DNA of 26,317 nucleotides from Verrucomicrobia bacterium SCGC AAA164-M04 (GCA_000383735.1 KB912122.1:6379-32695), one strand, 5' to 3'. Shown: positions 18,136 through 26,044, numbered from the stretch's first letter. The notes: a model not told the origin generated them from the sequence alone. Numbers and translations are program-made.

Positions 18136-19566
18136 TTATTCCGCAAGATCTTTGGCGAGGGGCTCGGCGTCTCCGGTGACAAAAATGACTTGATCAACTT
18201 CGAGACCTTCGAGGATTTCGATATTTTCGTTTATAATTCGACCGGTTTTGACTTCGCGTGTCTCGTGTTTACCATCAGCCATTTTTAGTTTTACGGTCGA
18301 TTTTCCACTATCCCTAGTAAGGGCATTTGGTGGAATACTGATCGCGTTTTCTTTACGATAAGTAATTAATCGAACCTTTCCCTTCATCCCAGTGACAATA
18401 GGAGAGTTCTTTGGAAGCTCGACGCTGAGTCCTAAGCCGTATCGCCCAGAGGTATCGGGTGCAACATCGATCTGGGTGAGAGCCACAGGGAAAGTGGTTT
18501 CTCCTAGCCCTTCGACTGAGGCGGTTCCTTTAGCTTCGGTAGGTAGCGTTAGGACGTCTTTCTGTGAGATGGCTCCTTGGAGGGTGAGGGTGCTTGTGTC
18601 CGGTATGAACGACATGAAGACGGTGTTCGCTGGCACAGATCCCGCTTTGAAAAGGTATTTTGAAGTTCCGTCAATCGACCAAGAATTTCTGTCAATCTTT
18701 CCGTGATAGATTGTTCCATCTGCTGGTGCCTTCAGATTCATGAGTGCGCCATCGTCGATTAGTTCCTGTTGATCTTGATCTAACTTGGTATGGGATCTTT
18801 GAATTTTGTTGAAAGCGAGTGCGGCCTCCTCAAGAGCCCTAGGCAGATTGACCATACCGGTCTCGTAGGCCAGGAGCGCATCGGCGTATGCCCTTTCTAG
18901 ATCAACAGCTTGTCTTGGTATCGTTTTTTCCAAAGCCCATTTTGAGCTTAACTCGGCCTTTTTTACTGAAAATTCGGCAATCTTCACTGAAGCTCGCTGG
19001 CGTTTAAGGATAATTTCTTCGGTCTCTTCAGTGATTCCATCTTCCTTATACATTTTAAGGAGCTGTTTCAGCTCTTCTTCTTGGTAACTAAGGCTCCGTT
19101 GTGAGCGCTTTAGACTTTCGATGGCCTCCTCTTCTTGAAGTGCTTTGCCAGTCGAGGTGAAATAATCAAGAGATTCCTTAGCGCGGTCGTGAGCCAATTT
19201 TAAACCTTCAAGCAGGCGGGGAGTGGTGGTCTTAAGGTCAGCAAGCTGACGCTCCGCTTTCGCCAAGGTGATCGCACGGACTTTGGCATCTTCTTTCGTT
19301 TCCGCGAGTTGGCGCTGATAGTTTTCAGCTTCGAACGCAATAATGAGCTGATCTTTTTTTACATTTGCACCATGCTTAACAAGATCTGCAATGATGAACT
19401 GCGACCACTGGTCTGGTTCGATCTTGAAAACAAGAGGTTGTTCGGGAATAAAAGTAGCATCAAGCTCGAGCTTGGTCTCCAGAGTTTGTGACTTGATCGT
19501 TATTTCTCGGCCAAAGGAATTGACAAAAAGAAGAGCAGGAAGAAGGAGGGAGTAAACTAATTTCAT
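18136..19566 (-). CDS. HlyD/MFP-type periplasmic adaptor protein
   Basis: A 476-residue protein with a signal peptide (MKLVYSLLLPALLFVNSFG). The split biotinyl-lipoyl (barrel-sandwich) domain has halves at 60-79 (ADLVKHGANVKKDQLIIAFE) and about 275-290 (LMNLKAPADGTIYHGK). A long charged alpha-hairpin/coiled coil (about 80-270) lies between them. Beta-barrel and membrane-proximal domains follow to the end (GMKGKVRLITY, SIPPNALTRDSGKSTVKL). This is the layout of efflux-pump and type I secretion adaptors. Unusually, neither an RND pump, an ABC transporter nor an outer-membrane channel gene is adjacent. Instead it lies between a spermidine-synthase-like gene (14 bases upstream) and a secreted alpha/alpha-barrel protein gene. 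Substrate and partners cannot be read from the window. Confidence 0.88.
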   Translation of the reverse strand: MKLVYSLLLPALLFVNSFGREITIKSQTLETKLELDATFIPEQPLVFKIEPDQWSQFIIADLVKHGANVKKDQLIIAFEAENYQRQLAETKEDAKVRAITLAKAERQLADLKTTTPRLLEGLKLAHDRAKESLDYFTSTGKALQEEEAIESLKRSQRSLSYQEEELKQLLKMYKEDGITEETEEIILKRQRASVKIAEFSVKKAELSSKWALEKTIPRQAVDLERAYADALLAYETGMVNLPRALEEAALAFNKIQRSHTKLDQDQQELIDDGALMNLKAPADGTIYHGKIDRNSWSIDGTSKYLFKAGSVPANTVFMSFIPDTSTLTLQGAISQKDVLTLPTEAKGTASVEGLGETTFPVALTQIDVAPDTSGRYGLGLSVELPKNSPIVTGMKGKVRLITYRKENAISIPPNALTRDSGKSTVKLKMADGKHETREVKTGRIINENIEILEGLEVDQVIFVTGDAEPLAKDLAE

Positions 19567-19580
19567 TGGAAAATTTATTC

Positions 19581-20255
19581 TTAATGTTTGCTTCGATAGT
19601 GCCCCTTGCGAGCGAGGTAAAGAGTCCGGTTTTTTTTCGATTTTTCGGAAGACGGAGCAAAATCTGTGGTCACCTCAAATCCTGACTTCCGAAGCTGTTT
19701 TTCAAGATCTGGTAGTGGTCTGTTAGCAATGAGTCCGAGAAGACCTCCAGTCTTAAGGCGTTCTTGAAAATTTCCAAGGACATTAGAAGAGGTGATTGAC
19801 CAATTTGTCGGAGAAAGAGCTTCAAGCTGATCCAAATCAGCAAATATACCCTGGCTAGCCGCGTATTCTGCTGGGAGAAACGTAAATGGATCTAGGTTGT
19901 CAAGATGAACCCTTTCATCATCGAGTGGATCGATTGCTAAATTTGCCGAGATCAGATTTGCAAGTTCTGCAGCTTCCGGGAGGATTACGAAAGAAGCTTT
20001 TTCCTGGGGTAATGATTCACGAGCTGCGGTAACGGCATGTCCGAGCCCCAACCCGAGTATAATGATCCTCGGTTGGCGTGCAGGCCGAAAGGGGAGGCAC
20101 ATCAACTTGATTAGTTCCCTTGTGGCAAATCCTTGGTGGCTGCCATCGACCTGGCGACCTTCGCACTCCAAGAAAAATCGGCCATCGTGCTCGATAAAGT
20201 CTAGGTTAAGTTGGGTGCAGGAATTGGTCTGCGCGACGATTTTTCGTGGTTTCAT
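19581..20255 (-). CDS. Spermidine-synthase-like Rossmann-fold protein
   Basis: A 224-residue cytoplasmic protein with the class-I methyltransferase/spermidine-synthase fold. The glycine-rich nucleotide loop is RIIILGLGLGHAV (63-75), followed by an acidic residue at the end of beta-2 (LPEAAEL) and PLDDERVHL, as in spermidine-synthase-like proteins of unknown substrate. The N-terminal part (QLNLDFIEHDGRFFLECEG) resembles the small beta domain of that family. The polyamine-site motifs of true spermidine synthases are not evident, so I do not call it speE. The C-terminus is Lys/Arg-rich. It is the first gene of the unit with the HlyD adaptor and the terpene-cyclase-fold protein; the ATG at 20255 faces the amidase gene across a 250-base divergent gap. 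Confidence 0.75.
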   Translation of the reverse strand: MKPRKIVAQTNSCTQLNLDFIEHDGRFFLECEGRQVDGSHQGFATRELIKLMCLPFRPARQPRIIILGLGLGHAVTAARESLPQEKASFVILPEAAELANLISANLAIDPLDDERVHLDNLDPFTFLPAEYAASQGIFADLDQLEALSPTNWSITSSNVLGNFQERLKTGGLLGLIANRPLPDLEKQLRKSGFEVTTDFAPSSEKSKKNRTLYLARKGHYRSKH

Positions 20256-20505
20256 GGATGAAAGTGCCTCTACCCCCGGGTTTCTGGTTGGTTGGGAAAG
20301 AAATGACCAGCTGAAAAAATAGGATCAGCTTGGCTCGACAAATTAGATTTGTGATTTCGAATTTAAACTAGACTTTCAGCCTCTCCTAATAGTTGGGGAG
20401 CGAACTTAGGCTTTATGGCGTGCGGATGAGCTAGCCCAAACAAAATTCGCTTTTTAAAAACATGGACTTTCATTCGACTAATTAAGCTGCTATTACTTTC
20501 AGATC
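20256..20505. other. Divergent intergenic region, methyltransferase-like gene / amidase
   Basis: A 250-base spacer between oppositely directed starts. It is moderately A+T-rich towards the amidase. I find no gene, strong hairpin or convincing promoter pair in it. Confidence 0.5.
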
Positions 20506-21342
20506 ATGCGAAGGAGATCACTTTGGCTGTCGCTCTTAGGCTTATGCATTGGCTTGTTCGTGGCTTGTTCAGCAGATCCTCCCGTTGTCAGTGTTGATGA
20601 CGCTTACACTCCTTACTCGGCGGCAGGGCGTAATCCTTACTCCGGAATTCATAATAAGGGAAGTGATACGCGGGCCGACGCATGGAGGCAGCAATACGGG
20701 CGCACTGTAACTTCGACTGGGCCTTCCACAGCTTCGCTAAATGGTAACCCGATGATTCGTAGTCCACAATCATCCTCCGTGCTCTCAATAAGTCCATCAT
20801 CACTTTATCGCCAGGTGAAAGTCAAAAAGGATTATCTCTCCTACAGGGCTCGGGGAAGATCTCGCAAGAAAATGACGCCTCGTTATATCACGATTCATTC
20901 GACGCAAAACTGGAAAAGTGGTGCTGACGCGCTTCGTCATTCGAAGGCTCTAAAAAACGGTGCTCTTGGCCGTCTTTCTTGGCATTATACTGTAGACGAA
21001 GATCTAGCGGTGCAGCATCTTCCCACTAATGAGCGGGGAAATCACGCGGATTTCGATGGTCCCGGGAATCGCTATAGTGTCGGGATTGAGATGTGTGAAA
21101 ATCCTGGTAATAGTCGGAGTAGAACTCTTGAGCGGACAGCGAAATTGGCGGCATGGCTTTGCGTGAAATACGACCTTCCAGTCTCCCGGGTTGTGCCTCA
21201 CTACAAATGGCCCCGACGCGGCAAAAATCCTCCCAATAAAAACTGCCCCCATTTTCTACTTTCTAACGGGCGCCCAGGTGCGAAGTGGCAGGGCTTTCTT
21301 AAGGCGGTCGATGTTTATCGCCGTAGCATGCTTGGGCGATAG
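20506..21342 (+). CDS. N-acetylmuramoyl-L-alanine amidase (amidase_2 type), probable lipoprotein
   Basis: A 278-residue peptidoglycan hydrolase that cuts the bond between N-acetylmuramic acid and L-alanine. A hydrophobic N-terminus ends in LFVAC, so C21 is a probable lipidation site, although Phe at position -3 is atypical. A Ser/Pro/Asn-rich linker (22-120) precedes the amidase domain (about 122-275). The expected zinc ligands are H131 (YITIHST), H232 (VVPHYKW) and C247 (KNCPHFL), and SVGIEMCEN (191-199) is a strong family marker. The order His, His, Cys matches the T7 lysozyme/AmpD/CwlA group. The lipoprotein linker suggests it works in the envelope rather than as a phage endolysin. It is followed 11 bases later by the Cys-cluster gene. 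Confidence 0.93.
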   Translation: MRRRSLWLSLLGLCIGLFVACSADPPVVSVDDAYTPYSAAGRNPYSGIHNKGSDTRADAWRQQYGRTVTSTGPSTASLNGNPMIRSPQSSSVLSISPSSLYRQVKVKKDYLSYRARGRSRKKMTPRYITIHSTQNWKSGADALRHSKALKNGALGRLSWHYTVDEDLAVQHLPTNERGNHADFDGPGNRYSVGIEMCENPGNSRSRTLERTAKLAAWLCVKYDLPVSRVVPHYKWPRRGKNPPNKNCPHFLLSNGRPGAKWQGFLKAVDVYRRSMLGR

Positions 21343-21353
21343 TTTGACTTAAA

Positions 21354-21704
21354 ATGGCGGACGGAGAGGATGACCCATGGTATCAATGCCAGCGCTGTAC
21401 TAACTGCTGCAAGTGGGAAGGTGATGTCGTCCTTGCTGACGGTGAGGTCGAAAGAATTGCAGAGTTTCTCGAAATGCCTCTTTATCAATTTGTGAAGGAC
21501 TTCACCCGGCTCCGTGACAATCGTCAGGGGCTTTCCTTGATCGATAAACAGGGGACCAGCGAATGTGTGATGCTCGATGGTGTCGATTGCCGACTTCAAG
21601 CTGTTAAGCCTTTCCAATGCACCGGATTTCCCAATCGCTGGAATTTTGAGAATTGGCGAGAGGCTTGCGAAGCAATTCCAGCCCCCCGGCCGGGGGGCTC
21701 GTAA
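21354..21704 (+). CDS. YkgJ-type cysteine-cluster protein
   Basis: A 116-residue protein of the YkgJ / zinc-or-iron-chelating family. The signature CQRCTNCC places cysteines at 12, 15, 18 and 19; the later cysteines C71, C79 and C89 (SECVMLDGVDCRL, KPFQCTGFPNRWNF) complete the pattern, with C105 after them. The biochemical role of the family is not firmly known; binding of a metal or Fe-S cluster is likely. The last seven residues (PAPRPGGS region) are encoded by a perfect GC-rich palindrome and look like a non-conserved tail. The stop is one base from the convergent methyltransferase stop. It is probably cotranscribed with the amidase. Confidence 0.88.
   Translation: MADGEDDPWYQCQRCTNCCKWEGDVVLADGEVERIAEFLEMPLYQFVKDFTRLRDNRQGLSLIDKQGTSECVMLDGVDCRLQAVKPFQCTGFPNRWNFENWREACEAIPAPRPGGS
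21680..21699. terminator. GC-rich perfect palindrome, probable terminator inside the end of the YkgJ gene
   Basis: AGCCCCCCGGCCGGGGGGCT is a perfect 20-base palindrome that can fold as an 8-bp, almost all G-C stem with a GGCC loop. On the plus strand it is followed by CGTAAATTATTT, a weak A/T-rich run. It lies between the convergent plus-strand amidase/YkgJ genes and the minus-strand lipid operon. It would stop plus-strand transcripts best, as the minus-strand side has no T-run. Confidence 0.6.
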
Positions 21705-21705
21705 A

Positions 21706-22746
21706 TTATTTCGAGTTGGTGAAGCGGTAGTGCGACACGATCCATTCCTGTCCTTTTTGGAAGCCCCAGAGTTCGGCACACGCCATAAAGAAGCATCTCC
21801 ACCAAACCCACCATTTTTTGGCATCGGCCTCACCATAGGTTTCAGCAATAAGTAGCTTTAATTCATCGCTAGATTCGTCCATGCGTGTAAGCCATGCTTC
21901 CGAGGTTTTTTGATAGTGTTCCCCGCCTACTTGCCAATGGTCCTCAATGGAAAGTTTGTCTTGAAAATAGAGAAGGAGATCATCCGATGGCATCTGCCCT
22001 CCTGTGAAAAAATAACGAGCCATCCAGTCACTCTCGTCTTTAGCCTCGTAGTGGTAGGCGTATTCGCGATGTGTGAAAATATGGACGAAGAGTTTCCCTT
22101 CGGGTTTTAGCCAACTTGAAATTCGGCTCAGCAGTTTGTCATAGTTCTTCATATGCTCAAACATCTCTACCGAGACCACACGGTCAAAAATGCTTTCGCC
22201 TTCACCTTCATAAGAAATCATATTGACCGTTTTGACCTCAATATTGGTGAGACCTCGTTCAGTGGCTTGGGAATCAATGTATATTTTCTGTGTTTTTGAA
22301 TTCGAAATCGCTGTAATTTGAGCTTTTGGATATTCCTTGGCCATCCAGAGGGTGAGTGATCCCCATCCGCAACCGAGTTCTAGAATACGATGCCCGTTTT
22401 CGAGTTCCGCTCTTTCACAGCTGAGTTTGAGCATACGAGCTTCTGAAGTCTCTATGTCTGTCGACCCGGCATCCCAATACCCGGAGCTATACTTCATATG
22501 GGGGCCCAAAACTTTCTGGAAAAAATTGGTCGGTAGCTCGTAGTGTTGTTCGTTTGCCTCATCGGTGGCGATCGCTAATGGACACTCCTTCAGCTCGGCA
22601 ACGTGCTTCATTAGAACCGCTTGTCGGTCTTCGCAATTAAGATTTTCAAAGGGCTTTAGGGTTTCTTTTAGTCTTGATCGAATTCCGATCCGAATCAGCG
22701 CATCAGGAATAATGTCTTTGGCAAGAAGGTCGTCGATATTGATCAT
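21706..22746 (-). CDS. CFA-synthase-family SAM methyltransferase, divergent second copy
   Basis: A 346-residue SAM-dependent methyltransferase of the cyclopropane-fatty-acid-synthase/coclaurine-N-methyltransferase-like superfamily. SAM motif I is ILELGCGWGS (121-130). EMFEHM (194-199), H222 (KLFVHIF) and a Tyr in GGEHYQKT align with the catalytic Glu, His and Tyr of E. coli Cfa. The position of Cfa Cys139 is a serine here (KYSSGYW, 85-91). The N-terminal 70 residues are helical and unlike the Cfa N-terminal domain; the C-terminus is Trp-rich (KKWWVWWRCFFMACAELWGF). It is the last gene of the six-gene lipid operon, and its ATG overlaps the DUF1295 stop (ATGA). A lipid acyl chain is the likely substrate by context; a small amine acceptor is the alternative. 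Confidence 0.88.
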   Translation of the reverse strand: MINIDDLLAKDIIPDALIRIGIRSRLKETLKPFENLNCEDRQAVLMKHVAELKECPLAIATDEANEQHYELPTNFFQKVLGPHMKYSSGYWDAGSTDIETSEARMLKLSCERAELENGHRILELGCGWGSLTLWMAKEYPKAQITAISNSKTQKIYIDSQATERGLTNIEVKTVNMISYEGEGESIFDRVVSVEMFEHMKNYDKLLSRISSWLKPEGKLFVHIFTHREYAYHYEAKDESDWMARYFFTGGQMPSDDLLLYFQDKLSIEDHWQVGGEHYQKTSEAWLTRMDESSDELKLLIAETYGEADAKKWWVWWRCFFMACAELWGFQKGQEWIVSHYRFTNSK

Positions 22747-23525
22747 GATTTTGGAGGGAGCGGGATAAAGGAGCTAGTGGTTCGTTGATATTCGCGATAC
22801 GCATCCTTTTTTCTTTTGAGTGCTGAAGTTTCCGTTGGTGGGATTCCAGTGACTTTTAACAAAAGGAAAGTGATCGTTACGGGCGCGAAAAAGGTGGTCC
22901 ATCCCCAAGCGGATCCGCAGGCAAAAAGATACACTCCAATCCAAATCACCATTTCAAAAAAGTAATTTGGGTGGCGAGAATATCTCCAAAGCCCATTGCG
23001 GCAGACTGATGATGATCGATTGTCCTGTGATTTAAATTCGGACATTTGGTAGTCTGCGAGGGTTTCTCCAGAAATCCCGATGAGCGCTATGGTTAAGCCA
23101 GCGGTCTCAAAACCCCCCCAAGGTGATGAATCACGAGCAATTAAAAAATAGGGAATTGTCAGAATAAGAACTGATAGAGCCTGAGCTTGAAAAAACCAAA
23201 AGAAGGCAGATGAGACTCGGCCTTTCCAGACTTCGCGAAGCTTCCGATATCGCGAGTCCTCTTCAGGGTGATGAAAGCGAATGCGCTTCTGTAGATGGTA
23301 AGCTAATCGAAACCCCCAAATTGCGGCAATTGTTCCCGAAGCGATACGCTTTTCAAAATCGCCTGTTCCCAAAGCCGCGTAAATTACGCCGGCGAGTCCT
23401 ATCCAGAAAGCCCACATCGCATCAACCAGCGAGTAGTTGTTGATTTTTCGTCCGAACCACCAACCACCGATGAAGTCGAGAGCCACAATTACAGCGACAG
23501 CTCCTAGGATGATAAGATCGTTCAT
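22743..23525 (-). CDS. DUF1295 membrane protein (steroid 5-alpha-reductase/ICMT-like)
   Basis: A 260-residue multi-pass membrane protein. Hydrophobic segments lie at about 3-20, 35-52, 62-78, 108-130, 140-156 and 187-225. The family motifs are NYSLVDAMWAF (30-40), the C-terminal cofactor-binding stretch GLWRYSRHPNYFFEMVIW (about 178-195) and the end YREYQRTTSSFIPLPPK. Relatives are NAD(P)H-dependent reductases of double bonds or isoprenylcysteine methyltransferases. The start at 23525 overlaps the DUF2062 stop (ATGA). An upstream in-frame ATG at 23810 would add 95 residues lying entirely inside the DUF2062 gene, with no membrane-protein character, so I reject it. By context it probably reduces or otherwise alters a fatty-acyl intermediate in the membrane. 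Confidence 0.9.
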   Translation of the reverse strand: MNDLIILGAVAVIVALDFIGGWWFGRKINNYSLVDAMWAFWIGLAGVIYAALGTGDFEKRIASGTIAAIWGFRLAYHLQKRIRFHHPEEDSRYRKLREVWKGRVSSAFFWFFQAQALSVLILTIPYFLIARDSSPWGGFETAGLTIALIGISGETLADYQMSEFKSQDNRSSSVCRNGLWRYSRHPNYFFEMVIWIGVYLFACGSAWGWTTFFAPVTITFLLLKVTGIPPTETSALKRKKDAYREYQRTTSSFIPLPPKS

Positions 23526-24028
23526 GCGGCAGCGGTCTTTTTGCGTTCGATTCGGGCGGCGGTGGCTTTTAAAAACGGGAGGGTGATGGCGCGGACGAGG
23601 AAAATCAATGGGATGGAAACGAGAAACCAAGCGAAAATACCGTGTAAAGCTGCCAACCAATAGTCTTGCGCGAACTGCCAGGGATTTGTGAAGAACTCTT
23701 TTAGAAGAGTAGAAATAGAACCCTTGATGGGCTGATTCCCTTGAATCCATTGACCCATTCTGATGAAAGGTAGAATTAGAGCAAGGTGAGCTGCCCAGAG
23801 TGTATGGCACACAACTTGAATTACGGGTTGGTTAAGTCTGAGGTAGACAGCGGCAAAGAAACAAACAAAAGAAGTAGTACCCATGACTGGAAAGATCCCG
23901 GCGGCACAGCCAATCGCGATGGTCCACGCCAGCTTGTCTGCGCTAATACCTTGGGTGAGTTGCTTCAGGATCGGATTTATAAACCACCGCTTCCACCAAG
24001 GGTCCCTGTTTTCCCCAACCTCTGTCAT
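23522..24028 (-). CDS. DUF2062 membrane protein
   Basis: A 168-residue small membrane protein. The family core is ISADKLAWTIAIGCAAGIFPVMGTTSF (from about 28), with the glycine/proline turn GxxxGIFPVMGTT. Hydrophobic helices lie at about 36-63, 70-92 and 120-150, and the C-terminus is Lys/Arg-rich (ARIERKKTAAA), placing it on the cytoplasmic side. The function of DUF2062 is not established. It is locked into the lipid operon by 4-base ATGA overlaps with the CFA-synthase gene before it and the DUF1295 gene after it. This suggests a membrane scaffold or lipid-handling role in the same process; that role is inference. Confidence 0.88.
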   Translation of the reverse strand: MTEVGENRDPWWKRWFINPILKQLTQGISADKLAWTIAIGCAAGIFPVMGTTSFVCFFAAVYLRLNQPVIQVVCHTLWAAHLALILPFIRMGQWIQGNQPIKGSISTLLKEFFTNPWQFAQDYWLAALHGIFAWFLVSIPLIFLVRAITLPFLKATAARIERKKTAAA

Positions 24029-25269
24029 GTCATTAAGGCCGGATTATTTGGGCGGGTGTAGATAGCCTGAACCACCGAGATATTGCGAGTGGCAAAGCCA
24101 GCTTGGCAATATTTTAAATAGTAGTTCCACGTCCTCATAAATCGCTCATCAAAACCGAGTTTGAAAAGGGAGTCCTTTGCCGCATTGAAACGTTCGTGCC
24201 AATTCCCGAGTGTGTGGACGTAGAAGGAACCAAAGTCTTCTAGGTCATGCAAGAAGAGGTCGCTTGTCTTTAGTAGAACCTCGTTGACTCGACCAACGCT
24301 AAGAAGAAGGGAGCCTGGGAAAATCACCTTTTGAATCCAGTCGACCCCTTTTGTTAGACTCTTGTATCGGTTGTCTGGGACCGTTATCATTTGCAATGCA
24401 AGGATTCCGTCTGGTGCCAACACTTCATGACATTTCGCGAAGAAAGATTGATGGAAACGGTCGCCCACAGCTTCAATCATTTCAATTGAGACGATTTTAT
24501 CGAACTGACCTTTGATATGACGGTAGTCTTGGATAAGAATTTCAAATTGGTCTTCGAGTCCCTCACGTTTTACTCGCCCACGCGCAAACTTGGCTTGCTC
24601 TTCGGAAATGGTAACCCCGGTCACCTTACAACCATAAGTTTTCGCAGCATAGGTTCCGAAGCCTCCCCAGCCGCATCCGATTTCAAGGACGTGATCAGTT
24701 GGCTTGAGTTTAAGTTTGTAACAAAGGGCCTCATACTTAGCGGTCTGCGCTTTTTCAAACTCTTGGTCGGGTTCTTCAAACTTAGCGCAGGAGTAGGTCA
24801 TCGTAGCGTCGAGCCAGAGTGAATAGAATTCGTTCCCTAGATCGTAGTGCTCGGAGATATTCTGGCGGCTATTGCCAACCGTGTTGGCCCGGCGAAGGTG
24901 GCGGAACCAATTGACGACCTTCAGTAAACCAACACCTGGGAGCTTGTCGGAAGAGGTGTCGGCTCCCTGTAATGCTTGCATGTTCAGAATAAACCAGCTG
25001 ATGACAGCTCGGATGTCTGGAGTATCCCAAATGCCATCAGAGTAGGCCTCACCCATTCCGACATTCCCGTAGTAGGCACAGCGCTTGAAGAATTCAGCAT
25101 CGTCGTTAATTTTTACAGCTGCGTTGACTGGCTCGGCTGGATTTCCGAAGTGACGCGATGAACCGTCGGCGTAAGTTAGTTTAAGATGGCCTTTTGTTAA
25201 TTTATTCAAGAGACCGACTACCAGTCGTTCAGGGAGGCCGTATTTGATTGGGAGTTTAGAATTACTCAT
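24025..25269 (-). CDS. Cyclopropane-fatty-acyl-phospholipid synthase homologue
   Basis: A 414-residue two-domain enzyme that transfers a methyl(ene) group from SAM to the double bond of phospholipid acyl chains. The N-terminal lipid-binding domain (about 1-130) has FKRCAYYGNVGMGEAYSDGIW. The catalytic domain begins SEHYDLGNEFYSLWLD and has SAM motif VLEIGCGWGGFG (194-205), DYRHIKGQFDKIVS and the Cfa-like C-terminus. Compared with E. coli Cfa bicarbonate ligands, C161, E266, I295 and Y350 are kept but the His is Q293 (ALQMITV). That variant fits the subfamily found next to DUF1365 and FAD-oxidoreductase genes. The start at 25269 overlaps the DUF1365 gene by 8 bases, and the stop overlaps the DUF2062 start by 4. 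The product may be a methylated rather than a cyclopropane acid. Confidence 0.93.
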   Translation of the reverse strand: MSNSKLPIKYGLPERLVVGLLNKLTKGHLKLTYADGSSRHFGNPAEPVNAAVKINDDAEFFKRCAYYGNVGMGEAYSDGIWDTPDIRAVISWFILNMQALQGADTSSDKLPGVGLLKVVNWFRHLRRANTVGNSRQNISEHYDLGNEFYSLWLDATMTYSCAKFEEPDQEFEKAQTAKYEALCYKLKLKPTDHVLEIGCGWGGFGTYAAKTYGCKVTGVTISEEQAKFARGRVKREGLEDQFEILIQDYRHIKGQFDKIVSIEMIEAVGDRFHQSFFAKCHEVLAPDGILALQMITVPDNRYKSLTKGVDWIQKVIFPGSLLLSVGRVNEVLLKTSDLFLHDLEDFGSFYVHTLGNWHERFNAAKDSLFKLGFDERFMRTWNYYLKYCQAGFATRNISVVQAIYTRPNNPALMT

Positions 25270-26044
25270 CTTTAGAAGTGATTGAAGAATGGGGGCGAAG
25301 CACTTCCGTCTGGAAGCGCTTGTTTTTTGCTTTTGGAAAGTAAGGAGTTTTTTGAATCCACAGTTTTGTTGCTTGCCAGTGGATCATGACGATCACCTTG
25401 AGTGAAAGTAGGGGGTATTTGAAGCCAAACCAGAAGAGACGGCTTGTGGTGAGGGGCCTTGCGACGCCTCGTATTGAAGAAGTTAGGGTGGGCCCCTCAG
25501 TATCGAGATTGTTAATCCTGACATTCCATGTCTCAGAGGGGATGCCTAGTTCGAAATCAAAAAAATCGCGAACGCTCGAGAATGGAGAAACGTAAAAACC
25601 CTTTTCGACCTTTCGCTGCCACCCTGTTTTGGTCCGATTTTCTATGAGGTAGAGCTTCATCTCGTGGTAGGTATTACAAACCTCAGCGACTGAAAATAGA
25701 GGTGTGTTTTCCTTGTCGCGAACGTAGTAAAAGGAAACTGGATTGAAGGTGTAACCAAGAACTCGGGGAAGAGTGATAAGCTGAATACGTGAATCTTTGG
25801 GGCAATCAATCCCATGCTCTTGAAACCACGCCATAAGGTTGGGGCGAATTCCCCCAGCCCTCCCAAGATCAATATGGTCTTTGTCTCGCAGACTGAAAAG
25901 ATTGAATCGATTGATCCCGAGAAAGGCTGTTTTAGGGATCTCAGAAAGATCGAAGCTCAACATGAAAACACGGTAGTCAAAACGCTTTCGCCTCGGCTTG
26001 ACGCGACGATGCGTGATTTTGCATTCATAGAGGCAAGCGCTCAT
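25262..26044 (-). CDS. DUF1365 family protein
   Basis: A 260-residue protein of the DUF1365 family, whose members accompany CFA-synthase-like and FAD-oxidoreductase genes. Motifs in order are ITHRRVKPRRKRFDYRVFML near the N-terminus, LPRVLGYTFNPVSFYYV near 100 and AEVCNTYHEMKLYL near 122. A hydrophobic stretch (LFWFGFKYPLLSLKVIVMI) lies towards the C-terminus. The ATG at 26044 overlaps the upstream TGA (ATGA) and gives the expected start MSACLYECKITHRR. An in-frame ATG at 26128 would only add 28 residues inside the preceding gene and is rejected. No activity is established for the family; association with acyl-chain modification is from gene context. Confidence 0.92.
   Translation of the reverse strand: MSACLYECKITHRRVKPRRKRFDYRVFMLSFDLSEIPKTAFLGINRFNLFSLRDKDHIDLGRAGGIRPNLMAWFQEHGIDCPKDSRIQLITLPRVLGYTFNPVSFYYVRDKENTPLFSVAEVCNTYHEMKLYLIENRTKTGWQRKVEKGFYVSPFSSVRDFFDFELGIPSETWNVRINNLDTEGPTLTSSIRGVARPLTTSRLFWFGFKYPLLSLKVIVMIHWQATKLWIQKTPYFPKAKNKRFQTEVLRPHSSITSKDE

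Noticed and set aside
23526..23810. N-terminal extension of the DUF1295 protein
   Set aside because: The extra 95 residues overlap the DUF2062 gene and do not look like a membrane protein; the ATG at 23525 gives the family-typical start with a 4-base overlap.
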